Source of the DNA: CALOCN01 sp942491735
GTDB lineage: Bacteria > Eisenbacteria > RBG-16-71-46 > JABDJR01
DNA length: 64,000 nt
Direction: 5' to 3'
NCBI GenBank assembly: GCA_942491735.1
Contig: CALOCN010000014.1
Location: 558,001 to 622,000, forward strand
Part shown: piece after piece, positions 55,801-59,877 of the stretch
Layout of the letters: every line of letters begins with the position of its first letter
Position numbering within the stretch: the stretch's first letter is position 1
Notes under the pieces: model-generated
The model's input: only the letters and a program-made list of their open reading frames with translations
Database searches by the model: none
Told to the model about the DNA's origin: nothing
Program-made: the position numbers and the translations under genes

Positions 55801-56107
55801 GCTGGCGATCCGTGGCGACAAGGTGGTTCCGAACCCGTTCAGCCCGCTCCTGGGCAACGCGACCATCATGTTCGAGCTCTCCAAGCGGGCCGACGTTGAG
55901 ATCAAGGCCTACGACTTCAATGGTCAGTTCGTGGCTACGATCTTCCAGGGCACGAAGAATCCGGGTCAGGTCGCCGTCGAGTGGAGCGGCCAGACCGAGG
56001 ATGGACGGGCTTTGGGTAACGGTGTGTACCTGATCCGGATCAACGTCAACGACGGTGTCCGCCAGGAACCCCGGGTGCTCAAGGCAGCCATCTGGAACGA
56101 GCGATAG
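40850..56107 (+). CDS. Giant secreted surface protein (5085 residues) with Ig-like repeats and FlgD-like C-terminus
   Basis: A single uninterrupted frame. The ATG at 40850 has GGAGGG 7 nt upstream and gives a good signal peptide (LAIGVALVAVAVVFSVASFTDA); the frame is open to 40682 without ribosome site. Residues about 50-515 hold at least three SbsA/Big_5-like units (VVFDREL, IVFNRDI, VFFDINV recur). Calcium-loop-like stretches follow (DENGNGSWDPGEEF near 853, DDNGDGVVDD near 1150). The bulk consists of roughly 18-20 Ig-like units recognised by recurring AVDxxGN endings and YSLDGGASW-type strands. Scattered Cys pairs and a very acidic composition fit an extracellular, calcium-stiffened fibre or S-layer-like protein. 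The last about 100 residues form a FlgD-like sorting domain (YDFNGQFVATI, then EWSGQTEDGRALGNGVYLIR). No catalytic domain seen. The PorV-like/OmpA gene lies directly downstream. Confidence 0.9.
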   Translation: MDWRGKLAIGVALVAVAVVFSVASFTDAQVLRPQGEQLGAFAQFKLPDGMPMDQGPAIVEATYRDVGADNSTGNDTLYVVFDRELSGGSVAGADFRLHPSPGGIAGTLTASINSVYSNVVNLTGFTAEPTATDSICIAAAGAIDATGGGTSNEDVSLIRITTGPVIARAVMTAGYGTPNDVSDDEVTVGWTHPVTGVNTANAKADFVMTELGSGALTPDVTFTPGDMSAIITWLDGATTSPVLNNGLGRIKPGVSRIGMIAGAVAGPDGGSDPSVSVRYQPIWRGFGADATTYDGPQIINVGYFDAETGGLDDDVMTIVFNRDIMIGTATAGDFVTSGTLGTPVLGSDDGDHVLTLTAFTGSSLVLGTDTVNLSGGAGLTDYQGNVGQPGPAVVIHPSPIITLARYNQSGSADPATDILEVFFDINVTGSTGDTTNFDYFGFDGSALQVTDNTDNDNILSLVGFSLANAWAEGDRIRIRAGSGLRGFGPISGPLGPPSDGYAGRDQQRVRDGSAPFNLLYSFNTFYTRDTANPTPADTAFVAFNEGGVDDSGYSAFYTRQNFPVDLTYVTAHFNNAKFVANPNPGDTSTDVNLITTFDITPGVGTYSDGTPIDTTDVVRFGLIAADLEGNLALTTPSNLFFGGLVAGPVPCPVDFLALIDDNMIHVSSNGTDRFVAGDAQSALGADSVVAYGEPGFPAGPRLGAAAVAGNGSFGPMNIGPYDGDTIYLISVDDFGSTCGPPGTAIINDLYPPMVAFAFDPLQPFNDRCYSGGDTLRVLAGLVDPTDGGSGLNDLLLVHADLTEFVTTAGADSAGTIFTSLGANQVDDDNDWLDTAANPTFDGNGIMDFPEPFIDENGNGSWDPGEEFVDIPRTGYTANLYDAGDANLDSNDADEHGVYYLEYALVASDLVADPTGFTNFAVLEDLPVILHIKDNATGSSPEMAAISESGAFSNIADGSPELFAADTEAFIATEDSQAPTVSEISYLERQGSWDEASDNPLGNIIMMGDMVHKLAAGEASPYFNLADSTLSDDDVILVALQIDPTPDSADDADFEYLDFDPAGSPLEANGVPGIEEFDDENDGFMDFEDPQVIDAMQADAFADANDSENAPNGVHRLNDRRDNDGDAFFRINPISGGYVWFNIDESDTNGVDDNGDGVVDDSGEVENYTAAADDDEDGIADGSAVPLTVSAGQYLPDPGFSGTIWVTGFTDPATVAAYNSSPSDPTGLDSYADDLTANDGVPGPRDKSSNVTRGADLFATTSFARGAPNVISAQVAPTAGAGGVPYPPLSKDATAFAFDYEAQNGRNLNMFVIAALYGLDDAFEYRMRAVAFDECYQGNENWAVPFRFMIDSEAPVAEIPGPPDEDADPTRDGIQLCDVTDSDVNPVDGQWDVKEYTIEADITEGEANDVAEVDFQIWNPGSEMWDSIGMDSSFPFSVQWSYPGAPINNDPPDMSDTLYFRAIASDFFGNVEAQATCDSLYEDDGVTPCFELVVEIIDCTPPMSCICQIGADYDPTDGAFVPVESAVDISAWFTDGDGDPSTNDVTRVEFQYRAVGSNTWLSLPSLTGVPVDTTGDNIPDVLVDPTGINHPVIATGPDTLKATVTWDTRGLATGTYDLRAIAFDIEGNNNATMACVYSATLDDIALRAYIQPCVNTLGSNLDSLFANVYIHDVAVKQVEFQYYDDVTGQWITIDIQGNEDGERRGDIVLRAGDTPVNYLKDACYEPLLGSQYKFVDVDGDGYNPVDPVIWDINGNGVKDGNEPVIFATGHPVGNGDDLSEFAEDEYYADVGCNGVLEFADWIMQDNPLNADSRNQAGGLTGLASDGEVDVWCAVWDVTGLNGCFTIRAVAMDVFGNVDDDEDGDGEADNDDVIWTEECCVDSDAPVACITSYIPADGGDPVAIPTDATCPLVSPQDSLTFIAEVEGEDVDYVVFAYSLDQGFTWDTFAVDNVGDEWTGVFHYGEFTFPSDTQVNFRARAVDSEGNFDVNPDGCKACLVLAENTGPETDIVLITTTDCDTLDTNTVLRGNASPYCIEPTVLSMHVTAEDNQTIEMVEIWYRKVAGVNPSDTTAWAMVPGMVDDSYPYMFGDPNCEDENVEAGAGPGWDISTLTDGVYEFFPRGYDTNGNETPVFGNPFRFSLSSRTAMVVAVEKNGVEHTSLTPGEEVVIKAELDDMSDTEGVWVGFYFAERVHGEMLDPSGITATTNRTIWHSGSTGNHGAETVWVNGVEATWHAIEDFLALADPGNGDYTITGPNTLTFGGTFADDDTVTIDYQVTDCEEITLGDNEPPYSVAWDADGGGLVPIPTYSDVTHYDIIASAGRNFGPFEGCIEPCETEGFILPLNDVDAPEFIVWGLDYRNPNAPCNSLCPTCGGHDGSIDQDFGSCKSKLSGIEHQFFVTTDEPAEEIASVEMSVGGNAPLSYTLYTAVDDTSVTIPITLNVLDFWRSRFDETDGPGFEPPGGPWQPNRQAIHPDSIENVTITIEGIEAYNVEMTNLGDGWYRYDAVLPLGGEYSYYFDIDYVGDDVLSEEPDPRCNEQGRSAINLPEEVWIYSTEDPSVEFGSNQLNEVRVTVTDNAGNFSNNLMSGGGQGGALGQIWVVYDNVPPVITDLFIDPALTAPGGTVNFVAWVQDDELTADIVGNVTRVHWQVSVDDTQTRWRQIGNDQDPATISGDDLYDGGWSHLRNLPDWLDPANDGIDNDRDGLTDESDEYVYTYTVRVVAEDDCYNTGISCGDLATQTVLVCGELTIDSSIPQACLTSPGVGDIFPVDGSIDLVATSSDDDVDYVVFEYSLDGGASWNTIDATPLNDEDDPWVSNDGSGTYTATWNTSFFARELAGDFYVSLRSRAVDVAGNDQGDDSDLDCNINIILNDTTGPWAAIMQFDADCFDDAKLIQDPTLVLSGDVYIEGPATGWNGLDLATVIVEHSTDGTNWAILGVVNEFSLGDDEIAMWSLHWDTDEEAEGTHFLRAFATDADGNVTNDTDNDGVSDNLTVIEVAVDHTAPNAMLVRVGPEGVNGTTLDAGDLIRADLLEDEVSICPDLPGTITFQAIGEDDGNEIAISSIELQFLDDVTDPENPTWQTISGEFPEMQSLQSTAGYPGVGEFEYRDFPGDDLNPDGRWILEVPSLDVLAEAMEYAVDEDLPAKEYFFRVWVQDYACNVNSDDPGISLFLDHVDPDVGPIYAGDVETEGGVSPVHVAGGDNVDLAVVVDDRSWMSTEDNGGPGDHAIQNETSDIFAVQFSVRADNQQDWTIIGLGTFNDGGTPDDYKDDRYELTWETPMNMADATDSTFSVRATVRDNAGNCEIYTEDDLIEVQDITPPENTLVVGVVGDDCGTYPRTMVMIGEDGYGDGIDINVLSQDLTGSTALGVVARDVTLYAATQAGDASMPGGSVFFQARRAGGDWITIGLAECVARCDNGLINPIVEGIGATAAIPQGSVWSVSWNTLELDPSGDYVWFDPTEDGTPVEIRVYAMDSHFNVEVDQDDAIYQFIVDNTAPTVDVTVVDPISLDEVGTAERNAPNGVVIVAEGGGTNLVNDDLTVSFYYKLQTDLPSEDGWIFLSEENGLPPTDDNPDYTRPYSFHWDTNGHRDPDGKPLTPGACYDISVEVSDLVCNTTDVTDHFKNADSAELCIVDTIAPTARISWLERDLGDWECTNGVEDNWVENPENLHVNRIKEMYAVIDGGSWDTQDVQFFYRAAGSTEWILADADIDLKDFDENDQTWSIYDWSTEPLPEGPYELAAVATDDAGNSDSDPAITTIVIDRTGPEFTAVTPLDDMILMPENVGDYECDPDARVIDLVATTDADDVQYFDSWNNCVVWEWKYTSDADVDENWDSVPYSMTLFDGASGRFSATTDLYELIGSDWASLIDWRVRATDEAGNTTVSNLAWRTVADNQDPRLEITHVSLNGEGDTTIDPIDNGQITDVSAGQNVVIYATASDDEEGLPDSNETDVAEVQFYVRSLGDDDDATASLGTVAADDFSTGEWRFLGTAGYDATLGLWSVMWNTTGLPEGDYELDAWAVDDVGNCTSAHERVVVTVENNALPIASVAGFAPHLKSLVTRGTQDRVYGLTLGEVEAGSVFFQYREMGTEEWSTIGIGDPTDASLSMDERGQWLQPQELWFAEWMTNVIEEGTMLELRAVATDEDGSGLPDETITGGTDSMALKSRLPGQGGLKRADEPSTFSGLYDLANTPILAVNVTRDAFGKTVIEPKEDLGLIEGMYTKFTGRSAGGGRVAVDMSDPTIAPFVVIVGEDGNGTIDEQILEMIPRVDDPTIWQGAIVALEDGNGGDLTDLDPSQGAILTLYATAHRARENDEDPAPRTEMWKHEMRIYEVTVDLGSNGAAGFEGSPNDMFVVDVPPGFLSGFSDGAERMGMLLNATDMPKTPAYQADQYCGIGSMAFEVRLYESDWSSPSGVDSDPSKTATVTLRYNEEDLFFEDGTPIDESTLSARQFDGGADEPADGWEYESISKVVVDTLNNTVTFETDDLNEEVFAVVALKQPQFTFETSPSWNGATDQDPILRGQINLGSEELLEGDEDDINASLYIDGKLVANTDNGYIFYPGSSFFITEIFDQDQFSGIWDYEYRHTCGNNDAMKDGWHTASIRVYVDGEQLTPITSQEFDFYVDATAPYIEFHSGFIGNPRLGFAAGYVNLNEDIVTVRMSDSGSGLLFREDRIDDYVSNDGDLCEGLRIGILCELIRESFPEIDLVCFGPTQGDGSFKYDVWVVDDCDGGCDGGPDQSDIDEVEERTLIYTGTADAVAPYTTPALSEYTPADTLEVPLAVLTGGNLIKDGSVVEITLYSHKIAFAGGSLGGSVNVDDLAALLAGQGLSLTFNAKNEEYVAYVRGPMDCVFNAGSRFVEQRFIVDSSAPTVTPAVPGIVCDGETEVEPVPQAETFLYVASFDDPAGVDPNSVQIRVVWPDGNVQTNEDLDELNISENGVSFVISSSGGLLPVGTYSVTISGTDMLSNAFTSTCRFIMGSGTTLAIRGDKVVPNPFSPLLGNATIMFELSKRADVEIKAYDFNGQFVATIFQGTKNPGQVAVEWSGQTEDGRALGNGVYLIRINVNDGVRQEPRVLKAAIWNER

Positions 56108-56114
56108 AGAGGGT

Positions 56115-56137
56115 GGGGAGCCCGGCAAGGGCTCCCC
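56115..56137 (+). terminator. Strong hairpin after the giant gene
   Basis: GGGGAGCCC and GGGCTCCCC form a perfect 9-bp stem with loop GGCAA, 8 nt after the stop. The downstream tract (ATCCTTCTC) is only partly T-rich, so it may terminate weakly or set the ratio to the next gene. Confidence 0.65.
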
Positions 56138-56206
56138 ATCCTTCTCACCTAGCACGACACTTCTCTCCGAAGGGTCGTAGGGATGAGTAAGGAGGAGGTA
56201 AAGGCA

Positions 56207-57835
56207 ATGCTTCATCGGAACCGAGGCGCTTGGGCTTTTGCCCTGGCTGGCCTGCTCCTCGCGGGGGTTCTTTTCCCCGCTGGCGCAGTCGCCCAGGATG
56301 CACAGAGCAACCACAGCGCGGCGTTCCTCCGGGCCGGTGCCGACGCCCGTTATTACGGGATGGGCAGCACCGGTGCTGGATTCACGAACGACGCGTCCGC
56401 GATCTACTTCAACCCCGCCGGATTGGGCACCACGCGAGGACTCTTCCTCACGGGAATGTTTACCGGCGGCATGACTTTCGACCGAAACCACAACTGGTTT
56501 GCCGCTTCGTACGGCTTCGAGAAGTGGGCACTCGGGTTCGGGTGGATCAACACCGGAACCACCGACATCACCAAGACCGGAACGGATGGGACGGCTGACG
56601 GGACGTTCAACTTCAGTGAGAACGCACTGATGTTGTCCCTGGCCACCCAGGCCGGACCGGTGACCGTGGGGGCGACGGGTAAGCTGCTGATGCAGGACCT
56701 GGGAACCACCGCGATCTCGAGTGGCGAGTCCAACACGACCGGATTCGGCCTCGACCTTGGCGCCCAGTTCTTCCCCAGTGACATCGTGAGCCTCGGTCTC
56801 ACCATTCGTGACATCGGGACCAAGATCGGTGACCAGACCCAGGGTGACGTGGACGATGTTCCGCTCAACCTGCTGCTGGGTGTCGGTCTCTACCCCATCG
56901 ACGGCCTGACCATCTCGGGTGACCTTTCCAAGGTCCGTGACGAGAAGGACTGGGAAGTCCGCGTGGGTGGCGAGTACTGGGTTCCGTTCAGCGAGGACTT
57001 CCGTGGCGCCCTGCGTCTCGGCCTCAATGACGGGGAGTTCGCCGGCGGCCTTGGACTGGGTGTTTCCTGGTTCGAGTTCAACTATGCCTACGTTGTCGAG
57101 CAGGAGCAGTTCCTGAACGAGAACCACCGGTTCTCCGTGAACCTGAACTTCGGCGAGCAGCGTCACATGCACCGGTCCGGCGTGGCCGATGACGATCGTG
57201 ATGGTGTGCCGGATGATGCCGACGAGTGCCCGGGCGAGCCCGAGGACTTCGACGGTTACATGGACACGGATGGCTGCCCGGACTACGACAACGATGGTGA
57301 CGGCGTCCAGGACATGAACGACCAGTGCCCGAACCAGGCCGAGGACTTCGACGGGTTCGAGGACGATGACGGGTGTCCCGACTTCGACAATGACGGTGAC
57401 GGCATCCTCGACAGCGATGACGCCTGCCCGAACGAGGCCGAGACGTTCAACGGGTTCGAGGACAGCGATGGCTGCCCGGACGACGAGCCGGTGTACTTCC
57501 CGCTTGCGTACATCAACTTCAAGTTCGGAACCGCGGAGATCTCCGGTGCCGACCCGATTCCGGTTCTCGAGGAGGTCGTGCGCATCATGAACGAGCGCCC
57601 GTCCCTCAGCGTCGAGATCCAGGGTCATACGGACAGCATTGGTAGCCCCGAGGCCAACCAGACCCTGTCCGAGCGCCGTGCCCAGGCCGTCAAGGATTAC
57701 CTTGTGGGCCGTGGCATTTCCCCGGATCGCCTGGGAACGCGTGGCTTTGGCTTGACCCGTCCGATCGATAGCAACGATACCGACCTCGGCCGCGCGCGTA
57801 ACCGCCGCATCGAGTTCATCGTTATCGGACGCTAG
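56207..57835 (+). CDS. PorV/PorQ-like outer-membrane barrel fused to calcium-binding repeats and an OmpA domain
   Basis: 542 residues. AAGGAGGAGG 8 nt before the ATG at 56207 fixes the start; an ATG at 56183 is rejected. Signal peptide ends near AVAQDA. Residues about 28-320 are a PorV/PorQ (OMPP1-like) barrel, opening with FLRAGADARYYGMGSTGAGF and FNPAGLG, which in type IX secretion marks the lipid-A/cargo shuttle family. Residues about 325-428 are thrombospondin type 3 repeats, with DDDRDGVPDDADECP and DNDGDGVQDMNDQCP patterns binding calcium. Residues about 431-542 are an OmpA-like peptidoglycan-binding domain (VEIQGHTDSIGS, LSERRAQAVKDYLV, LGRARNRRIEFIV). The fusion would tie the barrel to the cell wall. 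It lies 99 nt after the giant surface protein and probably serves its export or anchoring. Confidence 0.88.
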   Translation: MLHRNRGAWAFALAGLLLAGVLFPAGAVAQDAQSNHSAAFLRAGADARYYGMGSTGAGFTNDASAIYFNPAGLGTTRGLFLTGMFTGGMTFDRNHNWFAASYGFEKWALGFGWINTGTTDITKTGTDGTADGTFNFSENALMLSLATQAGPVTVGATGKLLMQDLGTTAISSGESNTTGFGLDLGAQFFPSDIVSLGLTIRDIGTKIGDQTQGDVDDVPLNLLLGVGLYPIDGLTISGDLSKVRDEKDWEVRVGGEYWVPFSEDFRGALRLGLNDGEFAGGLGLGVSWFEFNYAYVVEQEQFLNENHRFSVNLNFGEQRHMHRSGVADDDRDGVPDDADECPGEPEDFDGYMDTDGCPDYDNDGDGVQDMNDQCPNQAEDFDGFEDDDGCPDFDNDGDGILDSDDACPNEAETFNGFEDSDGCPDDEPVYFPLAYINFKFGTAEISGADPIPVLEEVVRIMNERPSLSVEIQGHTDSIGSPEANQTLSERRAQAVKDYLVGRGISPDRLGTRGFGLTRPIDSNDTDLGRARNRRIEFIVIGR

Positions 57836-57862
57836 ACAGTCCGACGACGCCAATACCTCCTG

Positions 57863-57902
57863 TCGCCCCCCGCTTCCCACGGAAGCGGGGGGCGATTCTT
57901 TG
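57863..57902 (+). terminator. Terminator after the OmpA-fusion gene
   Basis: A perfect 15-bp stem (TCGCCCCCCGCTTCC with its complement, 57863-57877 and 57881-57895) and a CAC loop, followed by the T-rich TTCTTTG. Confidence 0.88.
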
Positions 57903-57932
57903 TTTCCGGCGAAGGGTCCCCGGAGCCTGTGC

Positions 57933-57938
57933 TAGCAT
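57933..57938 (+). promoter_or_regulatory. Candidate -10 box (TAGCAT), leaderless promoter
   Basis: TAGCAT followed by GACTGCG ends 7 nt before the ATG at 57946, after a terminator. Confidence 0.45.
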
Positions 57939-57945
57939 GACTGCG

Positions 57946-58320
57946 ATGAACGATGACCGAGCGCAACTTGAACATTGCCCCTTCTGCGGGATGGGATTCA
58001 CCGTCGAGGACTTCTGCCCCGACTGCGGGATCCGTACCGGGCCCATCAGCGAAGGGGAAGCCCCGGCCGCCCTGGACCGGGCCCTGCGCCGTCGCACGGT
58101 GTTCAAGGCACCCGATGAGATGGCGGCGGTGACGGTCAAACGGGTTCTGGAGGCCGACGGCATCGAGTCCTGGGTGGAGCCCAACCCGATCATGAGCTTC
58201 GATTCCGGAGGCTCCCTCGACGGCTACTGGGGACGGGTGCAGGTCTACGAGGACCAGGAACCCCCTGCCCTGAGGGCCATCGAGGTGTACCTGACCAGTC
58301 TGGGTCCAGGGCCCCACTGA
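57946..58320 (+). CDS. Zinc-ribbon protein with DUF2007-like domain
   Basis: 124 residues. The N-terminus is a zinc ribbon with two CxxC knuckles (HCPFCGMGF and FCPDCGIR). The C-terminal about 75 residues (TVFKAPDEMAAVTVKRVLEADGIESWVEP, then WGRVQVYEDQEPPALRAIE) match the DUF2007 putative signal-transducing fold: a strand, a helix that starts after a scan of the sequence position, and a paired strand-helix. Function in such proteins is unknown. Start: an ATG three codons upstream (57937) overlaps the -10 box, so 57946 is preferred; there is no ribosome site, consistent with a leaderless mRNA. The next small gene follows after 2 nt. Confidence 0.75.
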   Translation: MNDDRAQLEHCPFCGMGFTVEDFCPDCGIRTGPISEGEAPAALDRALRRRTVFKAPDEMAAVTVKRVLEADGIESWVEPNPIMSFDSGGSLDGYWGRVQVYEDQEPPALRAIEVYLTSLGPGPH

Positions 58321-58322
58321 CC

Positions 58323-58514
58323 ATGATCCGCATCCTGCTCGCCGCCCTTCTCGCCGTGGCCCTGCGTGCGCTCTGGGGGGGCCTCAAGCGCAACACCTCC
58401 CGCTCCGGCAATGCCGGGGGAGGCACGACCGCCGGGCCCCAATCCCCGCCCCCGGGCGACGGACTCCGGGATGCGGAGTTCGTGGATGTCGAGTACACGG
58501 AACACAAGCGCTAG
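58323..58514 (+). CDS. Small single-pass membrane protein of unknown function
   Basis: 63 residues: an N-terminal hydrophobic helix (MIRILLAALLAVALRALWGGL), then a polar Gly/Pro-rich segment and an acidic end (DAEFVDVEYTEHKR). It starts 2 nt after the zinc-ribbon gene and uses the same codon style, so it is probably co-translated with it. Short proteins of this layout with a VDVEY-type tail accompany many envelope operons, but I cannot assign a family. The start lacks a strong ribosome site. Confidence 0.55.
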   Translation: MIRILLAALLAVALRALWGGLKRNTSRSGNAGGGTTAGPQSPPPGDGLRDAEFVDVEYTEHKR

Positions 58515-58622
58515 GGCCGGATTCTCGTAACCTCCTGTCGGCTGGTGTGTTGTCCGGATCGTTCCGGTTCCGGACCAGAAACCCTTCGCATTTTCCGGCC
58601 CGGCACCGGCGTCCCGTTTGTC

Positions 58623-58641
58623 TATAATTGGACCGGTTGAA
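58623..58641 (+). promoter_or_regulatory. lacI-type gene promoter with overlapping operator
   Basis: TATAAT (58623-58628) overlaps an imperfect 14-bp palindrome, TTGGACCGGTTGAA (58628-58641), with the CG-type centre usual for LacI-family operators. 11 of 14 bases match the site at 59783. Autoregulation is inferred. Confidence 0.5.
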
Positions 58642-58674
58642 CTGAAGCGCCGCGCACCGCGGCAATCCCCTTCC

Positions 58675-59718
58675 ATGGACCCAGCCGTGACCCCAGCCAC
58701 CAAATTGACCATTCGCGACATTGCCCGTTTGGCCGGGGTGTCGCGGTCCACGGTCTCACTTGTCATCAACGACGATCCCAGGATCTCGAAGGAGACCAAG
58801 ACGCGGGTCAACAGCGTCATCGCGGAGGCGGGTTACCGGCCGAACTCCCAGGCGAGAAGCCTCGCCCGGCAGCGGGCCGACGCGGTGGCGGTGGTGTTGC
58901 CCAGGACGCAGAGCCACCTCTTTGCCGATTTCTACTTCGCCGAGGCCATCAGCGGGATCAGCGCCGCCCTGAGCGAAGCCGGGTTCCGCCTCCTCATCGA
59001 GATCGCCGAGGACAACGCCGCCCGCCCCAACCAGCTGCTGAGCCTCTACCGGGAGCGTGGAGTTGACGGCATGTTGCTCCTGGGAACAACCGACAAGGAC
59101 ACCTATGTCCAGGACCTGATCGAGGCCCGGGTCCCGGTCGTTCTGGTCAACAGCCGGCGTGACGGGGCGGCCAGCGTACTTGCCGACAACCGCCAGGGGA
59201 TGGCCGCCATGGTCCGCCACCTGTGCGAGGTTGGGCATCGGCGCATCGGGTTCATCGGGGGCCTCGAGGAAACCACGGTGGGTGCCGACCGGAGCATCGG
59301 CTTCGAAGAGGGACTGCGGGACAGCGGGATCCCCTTTGATCCCGACCTGCGTCTCTGGGGCAACTTCTCCGAGACCAGTGGGTGCGAAGTGGCCCGGGAA
59401 CTCCTGGGGCGCCCCAATCCTCCCACCGCGCTGGTCGCGGCCAACGACATGATGGCCATCGGAGCCCTGAGGGTGGCCCAGGAGGAGCTCGGAATGGTCG
59501 TTCCCAAGGATCTCACGGTCGTGGGGGCGGACGATGTCCGTCTCACCACCTATGTCCGTCCCAAGCTGACCACCCTGGCCCAGGACATCTTCGAGATCGG
59601 TCGTCTGGCCACCCGGTGCCTGCTGCAGGCCCTGGAGGCCAAGACCTACCCTTCCGGCGTGGAAATCGTGCCCACCCGGCTCCAGGTGCGCGGCTCGAGC
59701 GGTCCCCCCGGCTCCTGA
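58675..59718 (+). CDS. LacI-family transcriptional regulator
   Basis: 347 residues. N-terminal helix-turn-helix and hinge: LTIRDIARLAGVSRSTVSLVI, then ETKTRVNSVIAEAGYRPNSQARSLA, where RPNxxARSL is the hinge helix. A periplasmic-binding-protein-like effector domain follows (VAVVLPRTQSHLFADFYF, GVDGMLLLG, VPVVLVNSR, HRRIGFIGG, PTALVAANDMMAIGAL, LTVVGADDVRLTTYVRPKLTT). The start is ATG 58675; the frame opens at 58618 but that would begin inside the -10 box. Matching palindromes at its own promoter and at the next operon's promoter point to control of both. Effector is unknown; the CBM48- and CBM9-like proteins downstream make an alpha-glucan or oligosaccharide plausible. Confidence 0.93.
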   Translation: MDPAVTPATKLTIRDIARLAGVSRSTVSLVINDDPRISKETKTRVNSVIAEAGYRPNSQARSLARQRADAVAVVLPRTQSHLFADFYFAEAISGISAALSEAGFRLLIEIAEDNAARPNQLLSLYRERGVDGMLLLGTTDKDTYVQDLIEARVPVVLVNSRRDGAASVLADNRQGMAAMVRHLCEVGHRRIGFIGGLEETTVGADRSIGFEEGLRDSGIPFDPDLRLWGNFSETSGCEVARELLGRPNPPTALVAANDMMAIGALRVAQEELGMVVPKDLTVVGADDVRLTTYVRPKLTTLAQDIFEIGRLATRCLLQALEAKTYPSGVEIVPTRLQVRGSSGPPGS

Positions 59719-59752
59719 CTCCGGCGCCGCCCGTCGAGGCGGGCCCCCTCGC

Positions 59753-59781
59753 TTGACACCGGTGGGTCCCTGTTCTAGCGT
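59753..59781 (+). promoter_or_regulatory. Promoter of the envelope/glucan operon
   Basis: Consensus TTGACA (59753-59758), a 17-nt spacer and TAGCGT (59776-59781): the best sigma-70-type promoter in the window. Predicted start near 59788, 90 nt before the first gene. Confidence 0.75.
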
Positions 59782-59782
59782 A

Positions 59783-59796
59783 TTGGATCGGTCCAA
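59783..59796 (+). promoter_or_regulatory. Candidate LacI-family operator
   Basis: TTGGATCGGTCCAA, a 14-bp palindrome with one mismatch pair, sits at the predicted transcription start, where a bound repressor would block the promoter. Confidence 0.6.
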
Positions 59797-59877
59797 CGGC
59801 CTGGCGAATCTCTCGTAAGTTCCCCCCAATAAGAGAGTAAAGGCGTTCCGACGTTGTTGCCCTCCAGACATCTCCCC

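Noticed and set aside
43820..57880. A 4686-codon open frame on the minus strand, across the giant gene and the OmpA-fusion gene
   Set aside because: It shares codon phase with both sense genes and is open only because they avoid TTA, CTA and TCA. Its translation is low-complexity, rich in Val, Arg, Gly and His, with no signal or domain.
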